28,580 nucleotides of DNA from Lachnospiraceae bacterium UBA4260 (GCA_002395235.1 DGWK01000041.1:1-28580), one strand, 5' to 3'. Shown: positions 14,158-22,252, counted from the first letter of the stretch. Notes: generated from the letters alone by a model not told the origin. Numbers and translations: made by a program.

Positions 14158-15768
14158 TCAGTTGTTGATGCCGTGATGGCAGGTCAGCGTCTCGCTGGAG
14201 ATCGGCAGGAAGGTGTATCCTTCCTTCAGGGCATCCGTGATGAAGCGGTCCATCATCTGAACAGTGAAGTCCTTGATGTCGTGGCACAGGATGAAGGAAT
14301 TGTGATAGGTGTGGATTCCGTTCATCATGTTCTCGTACATGACGTTTCCGTCCGTGGTGTCGCCGGCGTCGCCGCTGGTGACGTTCCAGTCCACATAGAT
14401 GTAACCTTTTTCGGCGGACTGCTTGGCCAGCGTGGACATGATCCCCTCACAGTAGTTTGCACTGATCGTGTTGGAGCTGCCGCCCGGGAAGCGGAAGAGG
14501 TCTGTGCGGCACCCTGTCTGGGCCTGAATGATGTCCTGCATCTCGTTGAAATCTTCCCAGTAGGCCTCGGGGCTGGCATAGATATCGCTGTATTCGTGAG
14601 TCGCTGTGTGAACGGCAACCGTGTGGCCGGCCTCATATTCCGCGCCGATCAGGTCCTCATAGTCCTTGTAAGCGGCGGTTACGAAGAAAGTGGCATGGAC
14701 TTTATGTTTTGCCAAAATATCGAGAAGCTGTTGTGTATACCGGCCCGGACCGTCGTCGAAGGTCAGGTAGATGATCTTATCGGGATCCGCTTTGGCAGGC
14801 TCTTTCGTCTTCTCGGGAGTGGTCTGCGCTGCAGTGCCGCTGCTCTTTCCCTTTGCGGCTTCGGCTTTTGCCTTGGCTTCGGCTTCGGGGTCGATCACGG
14901 CGGCCGCGGCCGCGTCATCCGCGCTGATGGGCCTTCTCTTTACGGTGACAAAGCGCTCCTTGGTCGCCACGTTTCCCCACTCGTCCGAAACAGTATACGT
15001 GACGGTGTAGGTGCCGACTTTATTGGTGTCCACGGTGCCGCTGGATGTGACTTTGGCAGTGACGTCTCCGTCCGCGTCATCCTCGGCGGTGACGGCGTCT
15101 TTCCAGGTCTCTCCCTGGAAGAGGAATCCTTCTTCGCCGTTTTCAAAGTGGAAAACAGGGGCGTTTCTGTCGTCGTAGAAGATCTCGCGCTCAGCAGTGG
15201 CTGTGTTGCCGTACTGGTCCGCTACGGAGTAGTAGACGACGCCGTCGCGCTCCTCGCTCGTGACCTTGCTAGTGATATCGCCGTCGTGGTTATCGACAGC
15301 CGTATAACCTTCTTCCACATACGGGTGATGCGGGAGTGTGTAATAATCATCTATGTGCGCGAGTTCGATCACAGGGGGCGTAGTGTCGACGATCACGACA
15401 CTTCTTGTCTCGGTTGCCGTCAGCCACAGGAACTTGGCCGTATAGGTGACGGTGTAGGTTCCCGGTTCGTGAATATTGACTCTTTCGGTGGAGACCGTGA
15501 CGGAAATCGGGTGATGGACAAAACTCAGGATCGATCCGGTCACTTCCGCCTCGGCGCCCTGGTCCTTGTAGGGTTCACCGCACTCATTTGTTACGGTTTC
15601 TTCTCCGGTCAGCCTGAAATCAATTCTCCATCTATTGATACCGAACACAAAGATCAAAGCGACGGCAACGACGATCGCGGCTATGATCAGAATGTTCTTT
15701 ATATTCAGTTTTACAGGCGGCTTCTGAGGCGAAGAAGCCGGATCCTTCAGTCTGTTATTCTCAGACAT
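14158..15768 (-). CDS. Membrane-anchored polysaccharide deacetylase with Ig-like repeats
   Basis: A 536-residue protein with a short cytoplasmic tail, one membrane segment (about residues 24-46), about three DUF5011-like immunoglobulin-type repeats (about 55-300, recurring GTYTVTYT and VxDxxGNxAT patterns), an Ala/Lys-rich linker, then a NodB deacetylase domain (about 335-530). The catalytic motifs are YLTFDDGPG (base and metal Asp), HTATHEYSD (metal His), RFPGGSSN and YVDWNV. It probably removes acetyl groups from peptidoglycan or another surface N-acetyl-sugar polymer, which commonly gives lysozyme resistance. GGAGGT lies 9 bases before the ATG, and TTGACC-N17-TATAGT is upstream. It is transcribed alone, against its neighbours. 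Confidence 0.9.
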   Translation of the reverse strand: MSENNRLKDPASSPQKPPVKLNIKNILIIAAIVVAVALIFVFGINRWRIDFRLTGEETVTNECGEPYKDQGAEAEVTGSILSFVHHPISVTVSTERVNIHEPGTYTVTYTAKFLWLTATETRSVVIVDTTPPVIELAHIDDYYTLPHHPYVEEGYTAVDNHDGDITSKVTSEERDGVVYYSVADQYGNTATAEREIFYDDRNAPVFHFENGEEGFLFQGETWKDAVTAEDDADGDVTAKVTSSGTVDTNKVGTYTVTYTVSDEWGNVATKERFVTVKRRPISADDAAAAAVIDPEAEAKAKAEAAKGKSSGTAAQTTPEKTKEPAKADPDKIIYLTFDDGPGRYTQQLLDILAKHKVHATFFVTAAYKDYEDLIGAEYEAGHTVAVHTATHEYSDIYASPEAYWEDFNEMQDIIQAQTGCRTDLFRFPGGSSNTISANYCEGIMSTLAKQSAEKGYIYVDWNVTSGDAGDTTDGNVMYENMMNGIHTYHNSFILCHDIKDFTVQMMDRFITDALKEGYTFLPISSETLTCHHGINN

Positions 15769-15795
15769 AGGCAGTTACCTCCTTTGCAGAGTTTA

Positions 15796-15824
15796 ACTAT
15801 ACTGCCATTTTCGTGTGGGGTCAA
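15796..15824 (-). promoter_or_regulatory. Promoter of the polysaccharide deacetylase gene
   Basis: On the minus strand, TTGACC (15824-15819), a 17-base spacer, then TATAGT (15801-15796), about 28 bases ahead of the start codon. Both hexamers are close to consensus. Confidence 0.75.
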
Positions 15825-15825
15825 A

Positions 15826-15990
15826 TTTTCTGCGATAAGTGGCGGTGGAATGGTGCGAAGGCACCACTAAAACGGCAGTAAGACCGCGGTCAAGGAAGTC
15901 TTCGTAATGTCTTGCGAAGGATGCGGTGATTCGATAAGATATTCAGCATAAAGAAGATAAGTGAACAATAAGAGGCACATACGCCGTAAA
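15826..15990 (+). promoter_or_regulatory. Leader region of the methionine synthase genes, with possible promoter and structure
   Basis: A candidate promoter TTGCGA (15912-15917), 17 bases, TAAGAT (15935-15940) precedes the activation-domain gene. Further upstream are a GGTGC-GAAG-GCACC hairpin, the 10-bp palindrome GACCGCGGTC, and an AAGAC/GTCTT pairing. I looked for SAM, cobalamin and THF riboswitch cores and saw none. Confidence 0.35.
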
Positions 15991-16000
15991 GGAGGTCGTG

Positions 16001-16690
16001 ATGGTACTAAGGCCGGACCTTAGAGAGATCACCCGCTATCTGGGGTATCACGGGGTCACACCGGATGAAAACATGATGAGCGAGATCCAGCAGTGTATTG
16101 AAGAACTGGAGAATGTGATCACGCCCAGATTTGTGTATGACCGATTCGATCTGCTGCAGAAAGAAGAGGATGGCCGGAGTATTCTCTCGTTTGGCGGGCT
16201 GGAGACTGAGAGCAGAGATCTGGCTCGAAATCTGAAAGGGTGCACGGGAGTCTATATCATGGCCGTCACATTGGGGCCTGGACCGGACAGGCTTGTGCGG
16301 CGGGCAAGCGTTGGGAAAATGAGCCGTGCAATTATTTTTCAGGCAGCCGCCGCAGCGATGACGGAAGCCTGGTGCGATGAGATTAACGAGAGGATCCGTA
16401 AGGAGGCGGCTAAAGAAGGCTTCTGTACCAGGCCGAGATTCTCGCCGGGCTATGGAGATCTTCCGCTGTCAATGCAGAAGCAAATCAGCATGATCCTTAA
16501 CATGCCAAAGGAAATCGGCGTGAGCCTCACCGAGTCCTATTTAATGACGCCCAGTAAGTCGGTGACGGCATTGATTGGCGTTTTGCCCGGACCTGCAAGT
16601 TTGGATGTAGCCAGTCAAAAGCTCACCAACTCCGCCGCCGGAAAATGCGAAAACTGCGCAGCCGTGGAGAACTGTCCTTATGCTGACTGA
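16001..16690 (+). CDS. Methionine synthase B12-dependent reactivation-domain protein
   Basis: A 229-residue stand-alone version of the C-terminal reactivation domain of MetH (Met_synt_B12 family). This domain binds S-adenosylmethionine and re-methylates the cobalamin cofactor after it is oxidised. The diagnostic motif RFSPGYGDLPL (about residues 144-155) is present, followed by ESYLMTPSKSVTALIG, as in MetH C-termini. The protein ends in a Cys-containing tail, CENCAAVENCPYAD, which is common in the split proteins of Clostridia. ATG 16001 is preferred over GTG 15998, because AAAGGAGG is 5 bases from the ATG. It lies just upstream of the MetH gene that lacks this domain, so the two are expected to form one enzyme. 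Confidence 0.88.
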   Translation: MVLRPDLREITRYLGYHGVTPDENMMSEIQQCIEELENVITPRFVYDRFDLLQKEEDGRSILSFGGLETESRDLARNLKGCTGVYIMAVTLGPGPDRLVRRASVGKMSRAIIFQAAAAAMTEAWCDEINERIRKEAAKEGFCTRPRFSPGYGDLPLSMQKQISMILNMPKEIGVSLTESYLMTPSKSVTALIGVLPGPASLDVASQKLTNSAAGKCENCAAVENCPYAD

Positions 16691-16798
16691 GCGGAATGTC
16701 TGATAGTGAGTGCGTTGCTATCGGGCTGACATCCTTGAAACAATATCTGAGATTTACAGCAAGGCTGTTGGACGGCAATAGTAACCTGTAGTGTGATA

Positions 16799-16827
16799 TG
16801 GTCAATTCCACAAAAAAAGATTGACCA
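16799..16827 (+). promoter_or_regulatory. Perfect inverted repeat just upstream of the metH start
   Basis: TGGTCAAT (16799-16806) and ATTGACCA (16820-16827) form an 8-bp stem over a 13-base A-rich loop, ending 26 bases before the preferred ATG. There is no strong ribosome binding site for metH, so this hairpin or operator may govern its expression. Confidence 0.45.
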
Positions 16828-16853
16828 AAATGATTCAGAAAAGAGCAAAAAAA

Positions 16854-19385
16854 ATGAAAAAAGATTTGCGCGAACGCCTAGGAAAAGAATGGCTGGTCTT
16901 TGACGGAGGAACCGGATCGATCCTTCAGTCCAAAGGACTTAAGGGCGGAGAACTGCCGGAGACATGGAATCTCAAAAGACCGGAGGATATTATCGACCTG
17001 CACTGCGGATATCTGCGTGCCGGGTGCGATATTTTCAACACGAATACATTTGGCGCCAATGCGCTCAAATTTCCCGATAATCTGGAGGAAATCGTGACGG
17101 CCGCGGTAGAGAACGCCAAAGAAGCCAGGCGCAGGGCCGGCCGGGAAGACGCCTATGTGGCGCTGGATATAGGGCCCACGGGAAAGCTTCTCGAGCCCCT
17201 GGGGGATCTGCCTTTTGAGAGGGCAGTGGAGCTGTTCGGAGAGGTCGTACGCTATGGCAGCAGGGCCGGGGCGGACCTGGTCCTGATCGAGACCATGTCG
17301 GACAGCTATGAGGCCAAGGCGGCCGTGCTGGCGGCAAAAGAGAACTGCAGTCTGCCGGTCTGCATCACGGTCACTTTCGATGAGAAGGGGAAGCTTCTGA
17401 CCGGGGGCAGCGTAGATTCCACCGTGGCGCTTCTGGAAGGCCTGCGGGTGGACGCGCTGGGCGTCAACTGCGGCCTCGGGCCGGAGCAGATGATTCCGAT
17501 CGTGAAGCGGCTTACCGAGGTCTGCAGCGTGCCGGTCATCGTCAATCCCAATGCGGGGCTTCCACGCACGGAAGGCGGCAGGACCGTCTATAACGTGGGA
17601 CCCGAGGAATTCGCCGGCTGGATGGAAAAGATCGCGGAAATGGGCGTTCAGGCGGTCGGAGGATGCTGCGGCACGACCCCGGAGCACATCCGCCTTACGG
17701 CAGAGCGCGTCAGAAAGCTCCCTTTTAAGGCGCAGACGCGCAAGAACAGGACAGTGGTCAGCTCCTTCTCCCAGTGCGTCGAGATCGGCCCGCGGCCTGT
17801 GATCATCGGCGAGCGCATCAATCCGACCGGAAAGAAGAAATTCAAGCAGGCGCTGCGCGACTGCGATATCGAGTACATTCTTCGCGAGGGGCTGCGCCAG
17901 GAGGACAGCGGCGCGCACATCCTGGATGTGAACGTCGGCCTTCCCGAGATCGACGAGCCCGCCATGATGACGAGCGTGGTGCAGAGGCTTCAGAGCGTTC
18001 TCGCCCTGCCCCTTCAGATTGACACCACCGACCCGGAGGCGCTCGAGAGAGGAATGCGCATCTACAACGGAAAACCCATGGTCAACTCCGTGGGCGGCAA
18101 AAAAGAGAGCATCGAGACGGTATTCCCTTTGGTCCGCAAGTACGGCGGCGTGCTGGTGGCGCTGGTACTCGATGAGGACGGAATCCCGTCTGACGCGGAA
18201 GGAAGGATCAGGATCGCAAAAAGGATTTATGAGGCGGCGGACCGGTACGGCGTTCCCAGAGAGGACATTGTGATCGACGGCCTCGCCATGACGATCTCCT
18301 CGGACAATAAATCGGCTGTGGTCACCCTTGAGACGCTCCGCAGGGTCAGGGATGAGCTGCATGGGCACACTATTTTGGGGGTGTCGAATATTTCTTTCGG
18401 CCTTCCGAGAAGAGCGCTCATTAACTCGCATTTCCTGACCATGGCGCTGCAGAACGGCCTCTCCGCGGCCATCATGAATCCCGGAAATGAGGAGATGATG
18501 GAGTCCTACAGAGCCTACCTCGCGCTGGCGGGACTGGACCCGCAGTGCATGGGCTTCATCGAGGCCTACGCGGGGACGCAGGACAGAGTGCCGGCGGCGA
18601 AGGCAGCGGGCGCACCGGGCGGTACGACCGGAGCGGCTGACGGGACGGCGGGAAGCGCGACGGCCGGCGGAACCGGCGTAGGCGGTGCAGCATACGGCGG
18701 AACAGGCGCAGCTTCGACTGACAGGACCGGTTGGGGCGCAGGAAGGGCGTCAGCCGCTTCTTCGTCGGCCATGGGGCTCACTGAGAGCGTCGTCCGGGGA
18801 ATGGCGCAGAGCGCCGCAGAAGCGGCCAGAAAGGCACTTGCGCACACGGCCGCCCTGGATCTGATCAACGGGGAACTGATCCCTGCGCTGGATCAGGTTG
18901 GCAAAGGTTTTGAGAAGGGAACGGTGTTCCTGCCGCAGCTCCTCATGAGCGCGGAGGCTGCCAAGGCGGCCTTCGAAGTGGTGAAGGAGTCCCTGCAGGG
19001 ACAGTCCCAGGAAGTAAAAGGCAGGATCATCCTGGCCACGGTCAAGGGCGATATCCATGACATCGGCAAAAATATCGTAAAAGTAATGCTGGAGAATTAC
19101 GGATATGATGTGATCGACCTGGGCAAGGACGTCGCCCCGGAAGCCATTGTGGAGGCGGCAATCAGAGAGAACATCGCTCTGGTGGGACTCAGCGCTCTGA
19201 TGACGACGACCGTCGTCAGTATGGAGGAAACGATCCGTCTTCTGCACGAAAAAAAGCCCGACACCAAGGTGGTGGTGGGCGGCGCCGTGATGACGCAGGA
19301 GTACGCGGACGCGATCCATGCGGACTGCTACGCGAAGGACGCTATGGCGACGGTGCATTTTGCGGAGGAAGTGTTCGGGGGTTGA
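16854..19385 (+). CDS. metH: Cobalamin-dependent methionine synthase, lacking the reactivation domain
   Basis: Transfers a methyl group from methyltetrahydrofolate to homocysteine through enzyme-bound cobalamin. Its 843 residues hold, in order, a homocysteine-binding barrel (about 8-290) with zinc cysteines C206, C271 and C272 (GVNCG, GGCCGTTPEH); a pterin-binding barrel (about 310-570: GERINPTG, DVNVGLPEIDE); a Gly/Ala-rich linker (about 581-641); the four-helix cap (about 645-725); and the Rossmann B12 domain with KGDIHDIGKN, where H735 is the lower cobalt ligand. The reactivation domain is missing but encoded upstream at 16001. The start is unclear: ATG 16854 puts FDGGTG at the usual distance, while TTG 16821 and ATG 16830 are alternatives. 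None has a strong ribosome binding site. Confidence 0.95.
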   Translation: MKKDLRERLGKEWLVFDGGTGSILQSKGLKGGELPETWNLKRPEDIIDLHCGYLRAGCDIFNTNTFGANALKFPDNLEEIVTAAVENAKEARRRAGREDAYVALDIGPTGKLLEPLGDLPFERAVELFGEVVRYGSRAGADLVLIETMSDSYEAKAAVLAAKENCSLPVCITVTFDEKGKLLTGGSVDSTVALLEGLRVDALGVNCGLGPEQMIPIVKRLTEVCSVPVIVNPNAGLPRTEGGRTVYNVGPEEFAGWMEKIAEMGVQAVGGCCGTTPEHIRLTAERVRKLPFKAQTRKNRTVVSSFSQCVEIGPRPVIIGERINPTGKKKFKQALRDCDIEYILREGLRQEDSGAHILDVNVGLPEIDEPAMMTSVVQRLQSVLALPLQIDTTDPEALERGMRIYNGKPMVNSVGGKKESIETVFPLVRKYGGVLVALVLDEDGIPSDAEGRIRIAKRIYEAADRYGVPREDIVIDGLAMTISSDNKSAVVTLETLRRVRDELHGHTILGVSNISFGLPRRALINSHFLTMALQNGLSAAIMNPGNEEMMESYRAYLALAGLDPQCMGFIEAYAGTQDRVPAAKAAGAPGGTTGAADGTAGSATAGGTGVGGAAYGGTGAASTDRTGWGAGRASAASSSAMGLTESVVRGMAQSAAEAARKALAHTAALDLINGELIPALDQVGKGFEKGTVFLPQLLMSAEAAKAAFEVVKESLQGQSQEVKGRIILATVKGDIHDIGKNIVKVMLENYGYDVIDLGKDVAPEAIVEAAIRENIALVGLSALMTTTVVSMEETIRLLHEKKPDTKVVVGGAVMTQEYADAIHADCYAKDAMATVHFAEEVFGG
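18594..18776 (+). repeat. Low-complexity Gly/Ala/Thr-rich insertion in the MetH linker
   Basis: About 60 residues made almost only of G, A, T and S, with repeated GGT/GTG/AAG steps, sit between the folate barrel and the cobalamin cap. GC content is visibly higher here than in the flanking domains. In MetH proteins this linker is usually short and charged. Confidence 0.75.
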
Positions 19386-19491
19386 GACCGGAGCACAGTA
19401 AGATCCGGCAGCAGTGCCGGGGGTGAGCAGCAGGAGACACGAAGCGCCGGGTGCGAGCGACAGAATACATGAAAAAAACGCGGAGGGCCGC

Positions 19492-19746
19492 TCAGCCCTC
19501 CACGATCAGATACCTTCCGTCTCCGACATCAAAGACCTCGCTGGCCTGCATGATATCTTCGCCGGTCATGTCGACGCCGACTTCCTCGAAGTACTTGCGG
19601 ACGCCGCGCTTGCCCTTGACGACGACGGCGAACATCATATCAAGGAATTCGTCGGCTTCTTCCGGAGTAGAAGCCACTTTTTCGGGGAAAAGCTGAAGCT
19701 GATCCCTCAGAAAACAATCGAGCACTTTTTTATCATAATTTGCCAT
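19492..19746 (-). CDS. Small conserved-looking acidic protein, function unknown
   Basis: 84 residues starting MANYDKKVLDCFLRDQLQLF, with a helical acidic middle (STPEEADEFLDMM) and the ending EVFDVGDGRYLIVEG. I recall similar short proteins in Lachnospiraceae but cannot assign a function. AAGGAGG lies 9 bases before the ATG, which makes it a credible gene. It has no signal peptide or membrane segment. It stands alone on the minus strand between metH and deoC; a GGAGGGC/GCCCTCC hairpin overlaps its stop codon and may end its transcript. Confidence 0.75.
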   Translation of the reverse strand: MANYDKKVLDCFLRDQLQLFPEKVASTPEEADEFLDMMFAVVVKGKRGVRKYFEEVGVDMTGEDIMQASEVFDVGDGRYLIVEG

Positions 19747-19858
19747 AGGAATACCCTCCTTATATCTGGTAAAATCATCTCATGAACCCATTGGAAGTTC
19801 AAGGCAGTGAACACAAATTCCGTCCGCACAGGATGCGCCCGGAGGAAAGGAATACGAA

Positions 19859-20551
19859 ATGATCGATATAGGGAAACTTACGGAAAAAGATTTATGCTTT
19901 ATGTTTGACCACACCAACCTGAAGGCGTTCGCGTCAACAGCGGACATCACGAAGCTCTGCGAGGAAGCCAAGGAGTACGGATTCAGAATGGTTGCGATCA
20001 ATCCGCTGCACACCTCTCTGGCGGCCTCGATCCTCAAGGGCAGCGATGTGCACGTCGGCCCCTGTATCAGCTTCCCTCTGGGACAGAACACCATCGAGGA
20101 GAAGTGCACGGAAGTTCTCATGGCCATCTCCCAGGGCGCGAATGAGATCGACTACGTGACCAATATTACCGCCGTCAAGGACGGAAACTGGGACTATGTC
20201 GAGCGCGAGATGAGGACGATCGCGGACATCTGCCGCGCGGCGGGCGTTCTGACCAAGGTCATCTTCGAGAACTGCTATCTTGAAAAGTCCGAGATCGAGA
20301 AACTTGCCAAAATATCGCTCAGGGCAAAGCCCGGCTTCATCAAGACTTCTACCGGCTTCGGAACCGGCGGCGCGACCGTAGAGGATGTGGCGCTCATGAA
20401 GCAGACCGTAGGCGATGAAGTGGAAGTCAAGGCGGCGGGCGGAATCCGCGACTGGAAGACCTGCAAGGCCATGATCGAAGCCGGCGCGACCCGCATCGGC
20501 TGCTCTGCCGGCATGCAGATCCTGGAAGGATTCAAGGCGGAGAGAGGCTGA
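19859..20551 (+). CDS. deoC: Deoxyribose-phosphate aldolase
   Basis: Splits 2-deoxyribose 5-phosphate into glyceraldehyde 3-phosphate and acetaldehyde in deoxynucleoside catabolism. The 230 residues form a single TIM barrel. Active-site positions are recognisable: D98 in NEIDYVTN, the Schiff-base lysine K162 in GFIKTSTGFG, and the second lysine K191 in VKAAGGIR. The ATG at 19859 follows GGAGGAAAGG. No other deo genes (deoA, deoB, deoD) are near, and the gene ends at its own terminator, so it seems monocistronic. Confidence 0.95.
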   Translation: MIDIGKLTEKDLCFMFDHTNLKAFASTADITKLCEEAKEYGFRMVAINPLHTSLAASILKGSDVHVGPCISFPLGQNTIEEKCTEVLMAISQGANEIDYVTNITAVKDGNWDYVEREMRTIADICRAAGVLTKVIFENCYLEKSEIEKLAKISLRAKPGFIKTSTGFGTGGATVEDVALMKQTVGDEVEVKAAGGIRDWKTCKAMIEAGATRIGCSAGMQILEGFKAERG

Positions 20552-20583
20552 GACGAAAGAAAAATAAGACTGATATTTTTGAA

Positions 20584-20618
20584 AAATGCCGCCGGAGAGT
20601 GCTCCGGCGGCATTTGAT
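20584..20618. terminator. Bidirectional terminator between deoC and trxB
   Basis: AAATGCCGCCGGAG (20584-20597) pairs perfectly with CTCCGGCGGCATTT (20602-20615) over AGTG. T or A runs border both sides, as expected between convergent genes. Confidence 0.85.
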
Positions 20619-20647
20619 TGTCGTAAAGACGGCTGAATCAGAAAGGA

Positions 20648-21559
20648 TTATAAGGTAAGCAGATACTTCTCCACGCTGGTGACGGCGTTTGCACCGTCGG
20701 CCACGGCCGTTACGACCTGGCGGAGCTGCTTGGTGCGCACATCGCCGGCGGCGAAGACGCCGGGAACGCTGGTGGCGCCGGTCTCATCCGCGATGATGTA
20801 GCCCCTTTCATCCATGGCGACAAGATTTTTGGCGAACTCGCTGCGGGGCTGAATGCCCACGGCGATAAAGACGCCGGAGACCGGGATCGTGCGCTCGCTC
20901 TGGTCCAGTTTGCCCACGACGGTTGCCTTTTCGACCTTCATACCGCCCGTGATGGACTTGAGGTTGGAATTCCAGACCATTTCCACGTTGGGAAGAGCGA
21001 GAAGTCTCTCCTGAAGGACCTTGGCGGCGCGCAGCTCGTCTCTGCGGTGGCAGACATAGACTTTATTGCAGCCGCGGGCCAGGAAGATCGCGTCTTCGAC
21101 GGCGACATCGCCGCCGCCTACCACAAGGACGTCTTTGCCGCGGTAGAAAGCGCCGTCGCAAGTCGCGCAGTAGGAGACGCCCATTCCGCCGTACTGATTC
21201 TCGCCTTCCGCGCCGAGCTTACTGTGGGTGGCGCCGGATGCGATGATGACGGCCTTGGCTTCGTAAGTGCCCTCGTCGGTGACCACTTTTTTGACAGGGC
21301 CGGTCAGGTCCAGGCTCTGGACGAAACCGTTGACCGTTTCCACGCCGAGCTTTTCGGCGTGCTCCGCCATCTTCGCGGCGAGGTCCATGCCGGAGAGGCC
21401 GGGAAGGCCCGGATAGTTATCGATCTCGTAGGTATCGATGATCTGGCCTCCGTTTACATAGTTCTGCTCGATGATAACAGCGTTAAGTCTTGCCCTGGAG
21501 GCATAGATTCCGGCTGCAAGGCCGGCGGGGCCGGCTCCGATGATGATCAGATCGTACAT
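20648..21559 (-). CDS. trxB: Thioredoxin-disulfide reductase
   Basis: A 303-residue flavoenzyme that reduces thioredoxin using a nicotinamide cofactor. It has the FAD-binding start IIIGAGPAGLAAGIYASRA, the redox-active disulfide C131-A-T-C134 in YCATCDG, the NADPH-domain motif VVGGGDVAVEDA with CHRRDELRA after it, and the second FAD motif GVFAAGDVR near the C-terminus. Length and domain order are those of low-molecular-weight bacterial TrxB. AGGAGG precedes the start. It follows trxA on the same strand, about 100 bases downstream, with a hairpin between that could tune relative expression. Confidence 0.96.
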   Translation of the reverse strand: MYDLIIIGAGPAGLAAGIYASRARLNAVIIEQNYVNGGQIIDTYEIDNYPGLPGLSGMDLAAKMAEHAEKLGVETVNGFVQSLDLTGPVKKVVTDEGTYEAKAVIIASGATHSKLGAEGENQYGGMGVSYCATCDGAFYRGKDVLVVGGGDVAVEDAIFLARGCNKVYVCHRRDELRAAKVLQERLLALPNVEMVWNSNLKSITGGMKVEKATVVGKLDQSERTIPVSGVFIAVGIQPRSEFAKNLVAMDERGYIIADETGATSVPGVFAAGDVRTKQLRQVVTAVADGANAVTSVEKYLLTL

Positions 21560-21589
21560 GAGGTCCTCCTAAGTATTTGTTGTGAAACA

Positions 21590-21615
21590 GAGCACACGGC
21601 GCGGACCGTGTGCTC
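21590..21615 (-). terminator. Hairpin between trxA and trxB
   Basis: A perfect 10-bp stem, GAGCACACGG and CCGTGTGCTC, with a 6-base loop. On the minus strand only TGTTTC follows, so it is at best a partial terminator or attenuator that lets some transcription into trxB. Confidence 0.5.
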
Positions 21616-21657
21616 TTTAATTACCTGTAATCGTTTCTGCCGGTCAATCCGTCCGGT

Positions 21658-21975
21658 TTATGTGTTCTTCTCGAATTTCTCCTTCATGGCGGGCTTGGGG
21701 ATCGCGCCGACAACGCGGTCTGCGACTTCGCCGTTCTTGAAGAAAACCATGTTGGGGATGCTCATGATGCCGTACTTGACTGCGAGATCGCCGTTCTCGT
21801 CGACGTTGACCTTGCCGACCTTGATCTTTCCTTCATATTCCTCAGCGAGCTTGTCGATCACGGGGCTCATCATCTTGCAGGGACCGCACCAGTCTGCGTA
21901 GAAATCTACGAATACGGGGATGTCACTCTGAAGGACCTCTGCGTCAAAATTGCTCTCATCAAACTTGTAAACCAT
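21658..21975 (-). CDS. trxA: Thioredoxin
   Basis: A 105-residue cytoplasmic dithiol carrier. The fold signatures are VFVDFYADWCGPCKMMSP with the redox pair C30/C33, VGKVNVDEN, the cis-proline segment MSIPNMVFF, and the C-terminal helix. AAAGGAGA lies just before the ATG. trxB, its reductase, follows on the same strand, making a compact thioredoxin system. It is read divergently from the CoA-transferase gene. Confidence 0.96.
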   Translation of the reverse strand: MVYKFDESNFDAEVLQSDIPVFVDFYADWCGPCKMMSPVIDKLAEEYEGKIKVGKVNVDENGDLAVKYGIMSIPNMVFFKNGEVADRVVGAIPKPAMKEKFEKNT

Positions 21976-22055
21976 AAGTGTCTCCTTTCTATATTTTAGC
22001 TTGAAATATAATTTACTTGAAATGGTATCAAAACGTGTTCTTTAATTGCCTACAA

Positions 22056-22075
22056 ATAGATTTTACACAATCTAT
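22056..22075. promoter_or_regulatory. Inverted repeat in the trxA / CoA-transferase divergent region
   Basis: ATAGATT (22056-22062), six bases, AATCTAT (22069-22075): 7-bp perfect arms typical of a dimeric repressor site. It lies about 80 bases upstream of trxA and 180 upstream of the CoA-transferase. Confidence 0.4.
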
Positions 22076-22123
22076 CCGCATCTGTCAACACCATTCTTAG
22101 GTGATTTAGTGCGGCGGTTGATG

Positions 22124-22129
22124 TATAAT
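22124..22129 (+). promoter_or_regulatory. Candidate -10 of the CoA-transferase promoter
   Basis: TATAAT at 22124-22129 is a consensus -10. The -35 region at 16-18 bases (GTGATTT) is weak, so an activator or alternative start may be involved. This leaves a 5' leader of about 115 bases. Confidence 0.4.
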
Positions 22130-22252
22130 ACTACTATACGATATTTTGGCGCGGAAGTAGAGAGAAAACTGCGCCCGAATGAAAGGCTCGCACCGCGAAC
22201 CGCTATGCCGCGTGCGGGCTGTAAACACTATCAAGGATGGGAGGAGTTAAAA

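Noticed and set aside
13996..15870. A 624-codon plus-strand open frame
   Set aside because: It lies opposite the polysaccharide deacetylase, which has full catalytic motifs, a ribosome binding site and a promoter. The plus frame shows no domain and is a shadow of the minus-strand gene.
15826..16000. A SAM, cobalamin or THF riboswitch upstream of the methionine synthase genes
   Set aside because: None of the conserved cores I know could be found by eye; only generic hairpins are visible.
16878..18431. A 517-codon minus-strand open frame
   Set aside because: It is antisense to MetH and reflects codon bias of that gene.
22046..22252. An upstream extension of the CoA-transferase frame by 69 codons
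   Set aside because: The extension has no ribosome binding site and covers the trxA upstream region and a TATAAT. ATG 22253 has a strong GGGAGGAG and gives the exact family length.
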